The notes under the pieces are model-generated. The model searched no databases. It saw nothing but the letters and a program-made list of their open reading frames with translations, and had not been told where the DNA came from. From DASQEH01 sp038237745 (GTDB taxonomy: Bacteria; Actinomycetota; Actinomycetes; Propionibacteriales; Nocardioidaceae), in contig JBBRYJ010000001.1 of assembly GCA_038237745.1 (NCBI GenBank), positions 561,051 through 625,050 on the forward strand: a stretch of 64,000 bases of DNA, in the 5' to 3' direction. The number at the start of each line of letters is the position of its first letter. Position 1 is the first letter of the stretch. Position numbers and translations under genes: made by a program. Below, in pieces: positions 8,759-16,520 of the stretch.

Positions 8759-8850
8759 TGCCGCGATCCGAGCGCTGCGTCGGGCAGCCGAGCCGGGTGA
8801 TGAACACTGCGATCGGGACAAGCTCTTGAGCCATTACCTCTTGTGAAGGA
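8759..8850 (+). repeat. Dispersed element-internal repeat, copy C
   Basis: Opens with the same 25 bases as copy A (tgccgcgatccgagcgctgc and on) and stays nearly identical for about 60 bp (cagccgagc.gggtgatga.cac.gcga.cgggac) before diverging. A weaker start (tctgccgcagatagcg) at about 8191 may be a further degraded copy. Confidence 0.6.
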
Positions 8851-8970
8851 GTCGTCACCAGTTCGTCGAGCGCGCTTAGCTTGGGATGCCTTGTGTCACC
8901 CGGCAGCATGGGCGTTATGTGTGATGTTCTGAAGTGTGACCAGTAGTCTGGACACGGGATCGTCCTCACG

Positions 8971-9651
8971 GTGCAGGAAAGTCCTCGCCGGGTGGAGGCA
9001 GCGGTTTGCGCCGACCACGCCGTAGCAATCCAAGAAGGAAGCCCGTGGCGCTACCACCAGAACGACCACGTCATCTACATGGGGGCGGACCTCGAAGCCG
9101 AGGGATGGCTCCGGGTCACCGAAGTTTCGGTCACGGAGTCGATCGACTGGCTCGGCAACGTACCCGGCATCGAACCAGACGCCCCCGTCGTCACGTTCGA
9201 GTGCGAAACCATCACCGGACAACTGCATGAACCTGTCCCGGCAGGACCGATCGAATCTGTCCGAACCAAAGCCCACCCGGCCCTAAACCTTGGGCCTCGC
9301 GCACCCGGTCCGCGTCGACCCACTCGAGGTGGCGTGCGCCGACCGCGACGGTGTAGCAGACGAACCCGAGCCAACCGACACCGTCGCGGCGCCACGCGCG
9401 GAGCTGGCCGGGGTGCCAGCGGTCGTCGCGGCGCACCAGGACGAGCTTCGGCGGGTGGACGAGTCGCATGTGCCAGCGTAGGTCTGTCCACAGACAACGC
9501 ATCCCAGCTGCGGTTGCGCCTGCTACGACCAGCGGGCGCACGGCCTTCCGAGCCCTCCACTCCAGGATCAGAGCCCAATAGTGCTGAGTCGCCACCCGCC
9601 ACCAGAACCGGGCCCGCCAAACAGCCCCCGGCAGAAGCCTGCTTAGCTTAG
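8971..9651 (+). CDS. Doubtful hypothetical protein
   Basis: A GTG-started frame of 226 codons. Only its first ~105 residues look protein-like (RYHQNDHVIYMGADLEAEGWLRVTEVSVTESIDWLGNVPG...). The rest overlaps, antisense, the better-looking gene at 9212-9706 and is proline/arginine-rich as expected of a shadow frame. It may be the remnant of a small cargo gene. No family recognised, no clear ribosome site. Confidence 0.25.
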   Translation: MQESPRRVEAAVCADHAVAIQEGSPWRYHQNDHVIYMGADLEAEGWLRVTEVSVTESIDWLGNVPGIEPDAPVVTFECETITGQLHEPVPAGPIESVRTKAHPALNLGPRAPGPRRPTRGGVRRPRRCSRRTRANRHRRGATRGAGRGASGRRGAPGRASAGGRVACASVGLSTDNASQLRLRLLRPAGARPSEPSTPGSEPNSAESPPATRTGPAKQPPAEACLA

Positions 9652-9706
9652 AGCCCCTCGACGAGATCAAACGCAGCCGCGAGAAAGGCTCCGGCCGTTC
9701 GAGCAT
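9212..9706 (-). CDS. Hypothetical basic, tryptophan-rich protein of mobile-element type
   Basis: 164 residues, strongly basic and tryptophan-rich (VWRARFWWRVATQHYWALILEW...; LRWHMRLVHPPKLVLVRRDDRWHPGQLRAWRRD.VGWLGFVCYTVAVGARHLEWVDADRVREA). The final part resembles small proteins I associate with actinomycete plasmids and integrative elements; their function is unknown. The last ~27 residues after VREA look unlike the rest, so the original stop may have been lost. No ribosome site stands out before ATG 9706. Confidence 0.5.
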   Translation of the reverse strand: MLERPEPFSRLRLISSRGSKLSRLLPGAVWRARFWWRVATQHYWALILEWRARKAVRPLVVAGATAAGMRCLWTDLRWHMRLVHPPKLVLVRRDDRWHPGQLRAWRRDGVGWLGFVCYTVAVGARHLEWVDADRVREAQGLGPGGLWFGQIRSVLPGQVHAVVR

Positions 9707-9777
9707 CTAAGGCCCACAGGCATTGTCTTGACGCCGGAGCCGCGAGAGGGTGTGAAGATCACTCACAAGGAGCCTTC

Positions 9778-10890
9778 ATGCCCACTGCCTCCACCCGAGT
9801 CTCCGTCCGCCTCTTGAGCGTCGCGCTCGGCTCGGTCACCGCCCTGACCCTCGTCGGGACGACGGCCCACGCAGGGTCGAAAATCGTGATCGCCGGGACT
9901 CAAGGACCCGACTACCTCGTCGGCACGAACGCCGACGAGAAGTTCTACGCCAAGGCGGGTGACGACGTTGTGCACGCCGCCGGCGGCAGCGACGCAGTCA
10001 TTGCGCATGCCGGGAACGATCTGCTGTGGGGCGGCTCAGGGAACGACGGGCTGTTGGGCGAGCTCGGTCACGATGTCCTTCATGGTGGCCCAGGAGACGA
10101 CTCCTTGGTGCTGCAGGGTCATGACACCGCCTTCGGCGGACCCGGGAACGACGGGTTCTACGTCCAAGAGCCCGGCGGCGGCGAGGTTTACGGCGGCAAC
10201 GGCAACGACAACCTCTCTGTGAGTGCCGGCCGCTGGCTGCTGCGCGGTGGCGCGGGCGACGACGTGATGCGGAGCGAGTCCAGTCGTCGGATGCGCGACG
10301 TCGGGGGCGTCGGCAACGACCAGATCACCTTCAGCGGGGGCCCTGGCAAGGCGTTCGGAGGCGCGGGGGACGACGCGCTGACGGCAAACGCAGGGAGCAC
10401 CGCGACCCTGCACGGCGGAGCGGGGAACGACGTCATCGACGCTTGGGGTGGCGGGGATCCCTACGACGTGCCCAACCGCACCGTGTGTGGCGACGGCACC
10501 GACACGGTCTACCTCGATCCCACCGACCCCGTCCGCGCCGACTGCGAGACGGTCTTCGTGACCTTCCTCGGCACTGAGGGCGACGACAATGTCGACGGCA
10601 CGCCGTACAACGACTTCGTCGACGCCGAACAGGGCGGCGGCGACACGGTGCGAACCTACGCCGGTGACGATTTCGTCGTGCTCAACAACCAGCACGACAG
10701 CGCAGCCGACACCGTCGACCTCGGATCCGGTGACGACCAGCTCAACGCCTGGCAGAGCCCGGCGATCGTCACCTTCGTGTGCGGACCCGGCAACGACACG
10801 GTGCGCGTCGACCCTAACGACGTGGTCGCCGACGACTGCGAGACAGTCATCTATCCCGGAGGCCAGGTGCGCTCCTCGGGTCCCGCCTAG
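9778..10890 (+). CDS. Secreted RTX-like calcium-binding repeat protein
   Basis: 370 residues. Residues 1-32 form a signal peptide (basic start, hydrophobic LLSVALGSVTALTLVGT, cleavage near THA). The rest is built from degenerate hemolysin-type nonapeptides (GGxGxDxhx): GAGDD, GGSGND, GGPGDD, GGPGND, GGAGND recur about every 9-18 residues. RTX repeats fold into a calcium-stabilised parallel beta roll. There is no catalytic domain, and two Cys pairs (ADCETV..., DDCETV...) mark repeated C-terminal units. AAGGAG 7 bp upstream of the ATG supports the start. It is likely an exported structural or adhesive protein carried as element cargo. Confidence 0.8.
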   Translation: MPTASTRVSVRLLSVALGSVTALTLVGTTAHAGSKIVIAGTQGPDYLVGTNADEKFYAKAGDDVVHAAGGSDAVIAHAGNDLLWGGSGNDGLLGELGHDVLHGGPGDDSLVLQGHDTAFGGPGNDGFYVQEPGGGEVYGGNGNDNLSVSAGRWLLRGGAGDDVMRSESSRRMRDVGGVGNDQITFSGGPGKAFGGAGDDALTANAGSTATLHGGAGNDVIDAWGGGDPYDVPNRTVCGDGTDTVYLDPTDPVRADCETVFVTFLGTEGDDNVDGTPYNDFVDAEQGGGDTVRTYAGDDFVVLNNQHDSAADTVDLGSGDDQLNAWQSPAIVTFVCGPGNDTVRVDPNDVVADDCETVIYPGGQVRSSGPA

Positions 10891-11115
10891 AAAACACCTT
10901 TGAGGCCCGGCAGGTGGTGCCTCTCTGCTCGCCATCGGTAGGCCTTGGTTGTTGCGCCGACCAGCCGGGAGCTGTTTCTCTGCGGCTGGTCGACGCGGCG
11001 GCGCAGGTCAGGTCATCGCGCGGAAAGGAGTTTACGCGCTCTCCCACCTTCGGCCCTCGTCGTCACTCATGAGCGGAAGCACGACGATGGGTGACGTTGA
11101 CGCCGCAGCCTCCGG

Positions 11116-11403
11116 TCAAAATGTAGTGGCCCACCGCGGGCAGTCAGTTTCGAGTTGGGCGGCGATCTCGCCGACCTCGGCTAGCATCTCCTCGAGTCGT
11201 GCGTCGTCTGGTTCTCGGATTGAGTACCGCTCGGTGCCGCCGGCATCCAGGGTTGCTGCGGCTCCGGCGCGTCGTGTTGTGAACTGTCGGTGGTGGGGGT
11301 CATGCTCTTTGTAGCGGACACCTTCATATAACAAGTGAGTGGGTATATCCCGGGAGTCGGCTCCCCACCCTGGCCAGAGGCCATCTACAGAACGCCGTTT
11401 CAA
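11116..11403 (-). CDS. Small hypothetical protein
   Basis: 95 residues from a TTG start. The C-terminal half (YSIREPDDARLEEMLAEVGEIAAQLETDCPRW) looks like genuine coding sequence with an amphipathic helix; the N-terminal half is basic and aromatic. No family recognised. It lies upstream of and divergent from rep, a usual position for small accessory genes in such elements. The third codon positions are less G+C-rich than in the flanking chromosome. Confidence 0.4.
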   Translation of the reverse strand: MKRRSVDGLWPGWGADSRDIPTHLLYEGVRYKEHDPHHRQFTTRRAGAAATLDAGGTERYSIREPDDARLEEMLAEVGEIAAQLETDCPRWATTF

Positions 11404-11521
11404 GACACGAACTGAGCAGCATCGTCCGCGCAGTTGGTTTGTTATGTCTTGGCGGCGTTCGTGATTCCCCCGCCGTCGAGGCGTTCAGCAGCTCCGGCAG
11501 GATCTCGGTTTCCCCTAGACG

Positions 11522-11567
11522 GGGTGTGCCGCGCGGAGGGGATCACACTTAGCCGCGTGGCACACCC
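11522..11567. promoter_or_regulatory. 15-bp inverted repeat in front of rep
   Basis: gggtgtgccgcgcgg (11522-11536) faces ccgcgtggcacaccc (11553-11567); 14 of 15 positions pair across a 16-nt spacer. The structure ends 18 bp before the rep GTG, so it could be an operator, a leader hairpin controlling rep, or part of a replication start site. Confidence 0.6.
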
Positions 11568-11585
11568 TTTGGGGTGGTGAGAACC

Positions 11586-13153
11586 GTGAGTACCCAGACC
11601 CAGCATGCGGTCCACGACACCCTGCCTGCCCTGCTCCCACTGTTTTCCCAGGGTTCAGTGAAAGCGCGCCGCTGGATCTGCCGCCGCTGACCGCGCGGGT
11701 CGAGAGGCAGATCGGCGGCCTGCTGGTCTCTGGTGACTTCGACGCCTGGTCCGAGGCGCTGGCCCGGGTCGGGAACTGCGTCAAGCCGATCCGGCTGCAC
11801 GGCTTCTCGGAGAGGGTCGACACAAGTACCGGCGAGATCGTCGGCTCCTACAGCAGCGCGAGTGAGTCGCTCGGGGTTACTCACATTCGGTGCGGGAACC
11901 GTCGTGCCGAGGTGTGTCCGTCGTGTTCTCGGTTGTACGCCGCGGACATGTTCCACCTGATCCGTGCTGGTGTCAGCGGCGGCAAGACGGTCCCGGAGAC
12001 GGTCGCGGACAACCCGCTGGTCTTTGCCACCGTCACCGCGCCGTCGTTCGGGACCGTGCATGGTCGCCGTGACGACGACGCCCGCTGCCACCCGGTCAGC
12101 CGAGGGCGGCGGTTCTGCCTGCATGGCCGCTTCGTGACCTGCCAGGCGGTGCATGCTCAAGCCGACGACCCACTGTTGGGGCAGCCGTTGTGCCCGGACT
12201 GCTACGACTACGCCTCCCATGCGGTGTGGCAGTGGTGGGCACCGGACTTGTGGCGCCGGTTCACCATCGCCCTACGACGCCTGGTCGCCCACACCGTCGG
12301 CGTTCCAGCCCCCCGGCTGGGTGAGGTGGCGACGGTGCAGTACGCCAAGGTCGCCGAGTACCAGCTGCGCGGCGTTGTCCACTTCCACGCCCTGGTCCGC
12401 CTCGACGGCCCCCGCACCGCATCGGGGTTCGCACCCGCCCCGGTCAGTATCGACGCAGAGATGCTCGCCGCCCTGGTCCGCGACGCCGCCGTGTCGGTGC
12501 GGCTGACCGTGCCCGGCGTCGACACCGACGACCCGACCAGGGTGCTGGCGTTCGGCCGACAGCTCGACACCCGGCCCGTGAACACAAGTCGCCGCACCGA
12601 CGACCCGGACCGCTGCCTCACCGCGGAGCAGGTCGCCGGCTACCTGGCCAAGTACGCCACAAAGTCCGCCGACGACAGCAGCGTCACCGCCAACCCTCAC
12701 CACCAGCGGATCCGGTCCACCACCCGCCACCTCGCTCGACGGGCGCGCGCTGCGTCGCCCAACCACGACGAGGGGCCCTACGAGCTACTCGACAAGTGGG
12801 TGCACATGCTCGGGTTCCGCGGCCACTTCGCGTCCAAGTCCCGCCGCTACTCCGTCACCCTCAGCGCCCTCCGACGTGCCCGCTGTAGAGCCCAAGCCCT
12901 GATCGCCGAATCCCGTAACACCGGGCGACCGCTGGACCTGGCCGCGCTCGAGGCCGACCTCCTCGCCGACGACGACACTGACACCACCCTCGTCATCGGC
13001 CACTGGCAGTACGCCGGCAGCGGCTGGGCCACCGAAGCCCAAACCGTCCTCGCCACCGCAGCCGCCGCACGAGCACGCGAATACGCCCAATGGAAAGCAC
13101 AGCAACGCAGACCAACTCCAGGAGGGCAACCGGCAGAAAGGACAAGGCGATGA
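11586..13153 (+). pseudogene. RepSA-type replication initiator with an N-terminal frameshift
   Basis: The main frame gives ...RVDTSTGEIVGSYSSASE..., HIRCGNRRAEVCPSCSRLYAADMFHLIRAG and then about 400 residues typical of the pSAM2 RepSA replication initiators, including the zinc-finger-like CPSC, the PLCPDCYDYA pair and the HFHALVRLDG metal-binding HxH motif of rolling-circle initiators. No start codon exists in that frame upstream of 11912. The plausible start (GTG 11586 after GGTGGTGAG; VSTQTQHAVHDTLPALLPLFSQ) is one frame away; a lost base near the TTTTCCC/GGG runs at 11643-11653 would join them. It overlaps xis by ATGA. Either inactivated or a sequencing indel. Confidence 0.7.
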
Positions 13154-13359
13154 GAAAAAACAATGAGACCGCCGACAATGCGGGGCTTCCGAAGATGTTG
13201 AACTCGACGCAGGTCGCCCAGGCGCTCGGTGTCAACCCGTCCACGTTAAGTCGCTGGCGCGCTCAGGGGATCGGGCCGCGCGTCTACTGGCTGGCCAAGT
13301 CGTGTCCGCGCTACCTCGAGGAAGACGTCATCGACTGGCTCGATCGGAACGCGGCATGA
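13150..13359 (+). CDS. xis: Excisionase / MerR-like helix-turn-helix protein
   Basis: 69 residues with the standard excisionase layout: 'MLNSTQVAQALGVNPSTLSRWRAQGIGPR.YWL..SCPRYLEEDVIDWLDRN', a winged helix-turn-helix that binds near the attachment site and directs integrase toward excision. ATG at 13150 overlaps the rep stop (ATGA) and its own stop overlaps the integrase start (ATGA), so the three genes are translationally coupled. Confidence 0.85.
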   Translation: MRKNNETADNAGLPKMLNSTQVAQALGVNPSTLSRWRAQGIGPRVYWLAKSCPRYLEEDVIDWLDRNAA

Positions 13360-14435
13360 CCGTCCGAAAGACCTCGGGTGGTCGGTGGCGCGGGGTCGTG
13401 AAGTCCGGGCGCGAGCAGGTGTCCAGCAAGACGTTCGACACCCGAGGACAAGCCAACTCCTGGGTGGTTCGCGAACGAGCAGCCCTGGCCGGAGGTGTAG
13501 ATCCCCGTGCGGGCAGGCGCACCGTTCGTCTGTTGTTGCCTGAGTGGCTGGCGGAGCGGGAGCACTCCGTGTCACGAAAGACGTACATATCAGACTCGTC
13601 CCTGCGCAGACTGACGCCGCCGGCTCTGGCCGCCCTGCACATCGGCGTCGTGACGGACCGCGAGGTCACCCACGCCCTTATTGCCTTAAACAAGTCCGGG
13701 CTGGCCGAGTCATCGGTGAGGCGGTTCCGGGCCTCGCTCTCGGCATTCTTCGGCTGGGCGGTCCGTGAGCGGCTGATCGTCTCCAACCCAGTGACCGGGA
13801 CGCGAGTCCCCAAGGGTCGCGGGGTGCGCGCAGTGATCCGGCCGTTCACGGAGGACGAGCTGGAGTTGTTTCACGCGGCGGTGTCGGCTCGGGACCAACG
13901 GCTGGCCGACGTTCTGCTGGTCGCTGCGTGGACGGGGTTGCGGTGGTCGGAACTGCGGGAGGTGCGGGTACGAGACTTTGCCCGCCTCCCGATGCCGGTG
14001 CTCTTCATCAGCCGGGCAGCGCCTGAGGGTGTGGAGGCGAAGTCAACTAAGTCGGGCAAGGACCGCCGGGTGCCGGTAGCAGACCGGGTGCTGCCGATCC
14101 TGCAAGTATGTGCGAAGGGCAGGGGTGCCGATGATCTGCTGTTTACCACCAGCACAGGACACAAGCTGCATGCCTCACCGGTCAAGCGTTCGGTGGCCTG
14201 GTCGACGGTCGCAGCGGGTCGTCGGATCCATGACCTGCGGCACACTGCTGCCTGTATGTGGCTCGCCCGGGGAGTCGACCCCGTGACGATACAGGCGTGG
14301 CTGGGGCACGAGTCAATCGCCACGACCAACATCTATCTGCATCACCTCGGATCTTCCGCCGATCGCGCCGGATTGGACCGTCTCAACACTCGGGGGGGCG
14401 CCGGGGGTGCGCGGGAGGGACGGACCGGCGAATGA
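13356..14435 (+). CDS. int: Tyrosine-family site-specific integrase
   Basis: 359 residues. All catalytic residues of the tyrosine recombinases are visible: Arg196 (WTGLRWSEL), Lys near 232 (KSTKSGKDR), His292-x-x-Arg295 (HDLRH), His318 (LGHES) and the nucleophile Tyr327 (TTNIYLHH). The N-terminal part has the AP2-like arm-binding start (RKTSGGRWRGVVKSGREQVSSKTFDTRGQANSW) and a SAM-like core-binding domain. It should recombine the 43-bp attachment core. Starts at ATG 13356 overlapping xis, and ends 58 bp from the tRNA-Thr gene, its target. Confidence 0.93.
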   Translation: MTVRKTSGGRWRGVVKSGREQVSSKTFDTRGQANSWVVRERAALAGGVDPRAGRRTVRLLLPEWLAEREHSVSRKTYISDSSLRRLTPPALAALHIGVVTDREVTHALIALNKSGLAESSVRRFRASLSAFFGWAVRERLIVSNPVTGTRVPKGRGVRAVIRPFTEDELELFHAAVSARDQRLADVLLVAAWTGLRWSELREVRVRDFARLPMPVLFISRAAPEGVEAKSTKSGKDRRVPVADRVLPILQVCAKGRGADDLLFTTSTGHKLHASPVKRSVAWSTVAAGRRIHDLRHTAACMWLARGVDPVTIQAWLGHESIATTNIYLHHLGSSADRAGLDRLNTRGGAGGAREGRTGE

Positions 14436-14493
14436 CACGGATGGGACGCTCTGGCTCCGAGTATGTTGGCCCAGGTCAGAGGGCTTTTCGGTC

Positions 14494-14569
14494 TGGAGCC
14501 GCCTATCGGAATCGAACCGATGACCTTCTCATTACGAGTGAGACGCTCTACCGACTGAGCTAAGGCGGC
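14494..14569 (-). tRNA. tRNA-Thr (anticodon CGU)
   Basis: Minus-strand cloverleaf: acceptor GCCGCCT/AGGCGGC, D arm GCTC..GAGC, anticodon stem TCTCA/TGAGA with loop CTCGTAA (anticodon CGT), T arm ATCGG-TTCGATT-CCGAT, discriminator T and an encoded CCA at 14494-14496. The 3' half, from the anticodon loop to the first C of CCA, is the element's attachment core, so the gene stays intact after integration. Confidence 0.95.
14496..14538 (-). repeat. attR: Right attachment site inside tRNA-Thr
   Basis: Exact copy of 5181-5223. It overlaps the tRNA 3' half, beginning in CCA and ending at the 5' side of the anticodon loop. Confidence 0.9.
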
Positions 14570-14810
14570 GTGGGTCCGGTGCGGCTGCTGGACCGACGGC
14601 AGAGGGTACCAAGCCGCGCTTGTGCCTCCCAAATTTCTCTGGCCTCGTTGGCGACCTCGAGGCTTCAATCGTGTCGTGGGCTGGGCGGAGCGATCTGCGG
14701 CGAACGGCGCACCACCGAGCAGGAACGCTCGAGAGGCCGAAGAGGTGCGCAGCTCGATCGTGTCGTTGCCGGCGCCGACGTAGCTCAAGGCCTGTTTCCT
14801 CTCAGCCGGC

Positions 14811-16520
14811 TCAGCAACGCGTGCCATCCGCAGGCACTGTGCCGTCAGCGAGATAGGTGTCGATCGCGGAGTCGATGCACACGTTGCCGGAGTTGTAGGC
14901 CGTGTGGCCGTCGCCATCCCTGCTGAGCAGAATGCCGGAGTCAAGCTCTTCGGCGAGCTTCACTGCCTGGGCGTATGGCGTCGCGGGGTCCCGAGTCGTT
15001 CCGACGACGACGATGGGCGCAGCACCCTTGGCCGAGAAGTCGGGGACTGGCTGGATCCTCGGCTCCGGCCAGTTGGAGCAGCCGTAGGAGTACCAGGTCG
15101 CTACGGGACCGAACACCGGAGCCACTCGGTCAAACTCCGCAGCGCCGGCTTCGATGTCAGCGAGAGACTCGTGCTCGGGGTGGTCGAGGCAGCTGACGGC
15201 CGACTGCACCTCGATCGAGTTACCGGCGTATGTGCCATCAGGTCGACGATGTACATAGAGGTCGGCCAACGCCAGCAGCACGTCTCCCTGACCCTTCAAC
15301 CCCGCGTCGAGCGCCAGGCTGAGGGTCGGCCAGGCGCTTCGGCTGTAGAGGGTCACGACCACCCCCAGAAACCCCAGCCCCTCCGTCAGCTGGCGGCCGC
15401 TCGACGTCGGAAGTGGACTCGAGTCGAGGCTTGTGAGGAAGGCGATCAGCTTGGTGCGGGCGGTGTCCACGTCTGTTCCGAGCGGACAGGTACCGGTACC
15501 GACGCAGTCACGAAGGTAGGCCGTCAACGCCGTCTCGAAGCCGACCGCCTGGTCGATGTACGTTCGATGAGGGCTGGCGAGCGGGTCGACCGCCCCATCG
15601 AGAACCATCCTCCCCACGAACTGCGGGAACAGCGCTGCATAGACGGCGCCGATGTAGGTGCCGTAGGACGCCCCGAAGTAGTGCAGGGTCCGGTCGCCGA
15701 CGACAGATCGCATGACGTCGAGGTCCCGGGCCACCTCGACAGTCGACACGTGTTGCAGCAGGGGACCGGAGTCGGCCACGCATCCGGCGGTGTAGCGCGC
15801 CCAGATGCGTCGCAGCTGGGCCACCTCACGAGGCGTGTCGGGCGACGGGTCGGACGCGACGAATGCATCGAGGGTGGAGTCGCCGAGGCAGTTGACAGGT
15901 GTGCTGGAGCCCACGCCGCGAGGGTCGAAGCCGATGACGTCGTACACGTTCGTGACGGCCTTGTCGAAGCCGGCGAAGCTCAGATAGTCGATGCCTGACA
16001 CCCCGGGGCCGCCAGGGTTGATGAACAGCGAGCCCACCTTGTGCGCCTGGTCGGCCGCCGGGCTGCGCTTCGCCTTGAGAGTGATCGCCGGGCCGTTCGG
16101 ATCCGCATAGTCGAGCGGGACCCAGAAATCGGCGCACGTGTCACCGCCACCGCAGTCGGCCCAGCGGATCTGCTGGTCGTAGAACTGCTGCAGGCCGTCG
16201 CCCGGCGGACCGGCGCCGAAGCCGTCGGGTAGCTTGTCCGCCTCACTGTCAGTGCTTCCGCCCGTCGGGGCAGCCGAATTGCCGGTCTCGGTGTTGGTGC
16301 CGGACGACTCGACTGTGGTCGCGCTGCTCGCCGTTGTGGCAGAGTCCGGTGGCGTCGCGGCAATATTGTCGGAGCTGCACGCCGCCACCAGCGCCGCGCA
16401 TGCGAATGCCGCCACACACGCCAAAGCTCGACGGCGACTCGGCCAGCGACCGCGGCTGTCGCAACGGTGACCCAGCGGTCGGCCCCCGTCATCTGGACCG
16501 TCTCCGGACGGGCTACTCAT
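14811..16520 (-). CDS. Lipoprotein alpha/beta hydrolase, tripeptidyl aminopeptidase (TAP) family
   Basis: 569 residues. A basic start, hydrophobic stretch and lipobox LVAAC (Cys48) mark an exported lipoprotein, followed by a Ser/Thr/Gly-rich linker. The hydrolase core carries 'LFINPGGPGVSG', 'DVIGFDPRGVGSS', the nucleophile elbow GASYGT, and a C-terminal TAP-like segment with the usual Asp ('VGTTRDPATPYAQA') and His ('GDGHTAY'). This family trims N-terminal peptides or hydrolyses esters outside the membrane. ATG 16520 overlaps the holB stop (ATGAGTAG), with GAGAGGTG upstream. Confidence 0.88.
   Translation of the reverse strand: MSSPSGDGPDDGGRPLGHRCDSRGRWPSRRRALACVAAFACAALVAACSSDNIAATPPDSATTASSATTVESSGTNTETGNSAAPTGGSTDSEADKLPDGFGAGPPGDGLQQFYDQQIRWADCGGGDTCADFWVPLDYADPNGPAITLKAKRSPAADQAHKVGSLFINPGGPGVSGIDYLSFAGFDKAVTNVYDVIGFDPRGVGSSTPVNCLGDSTLDAFVASDPSPDTPREVAQLRRIWARYTAGCVADSGPLLQHVSTVEVARDLDVMRSVVGDRTLHYFGASYGTYIGAVYAALFPQFVGRMVLDGAVDPLASPHRTYIDQAVGFETALTAYLRDCVGTGTCPLGTDVDTARTKLIAFLTSLDSSPLPTSSGRQLTEGLGFLGVVVTLYSRSAWPTLSLALDAGLKGQGDVLLALADLYVHRRPDGTYAGNSIEVQSAVSCLDHPEHESLADIEAGAAEFDRVAPVFGPVATWYSYGCSNWPEPRIQPVPDFSAKGAAPIVVVGTTRDPATPYAQAVKLAEELDSGILLSRDGDGHTAYNSGNVCIDSAIDTYLADGTVPADGTRC

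Larger units (their letters stand above)
5181..14538 (+). mobile_element. Integrative element of the pSAM2/AICE type inserted in tRNA-Thr(CGU)
   Basis: Two identical 43-bp direct repeats (5181-5223 and 14496-14538) bound 9.36 kb. The right copy is the 3' half of a complete tRNA-Thr gene, a standard target for tyrosine integrases. Rep, Xis and Int genes sit together next to that tRNA, the normal layout for actinomycete integrative elements that replicate. No FtsK/SpoIIIE-like transfer protein is visible between the repeats, so self-transfer is unlikely. The cargo (5.8-10.9 kb) is unrelated to transfer and partly decayed. Confidence 0.85.

Noticed and set aside
6866..8850. Integron gene-cassette array
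   Set aside because: The repeats between cargo genes recall attC sites, but paired RYYYAAC/GTTRRRY core sites are absent, no integron integrase is present, and the repeat sequence is not hairpin-like in all copies.
8896..9276. Minus-strand frame of 126 codons
   Set aside because: Antisense to a better-looking frame, no start signal and no family-like pattern.
11640..11660. Programmed -1 ribosomal frameshift in rep
   Set aside because: The shift direction fits, but no X-XXY-YYZ slippery heptamer occurs in the zero frame here; an indel is simpler.
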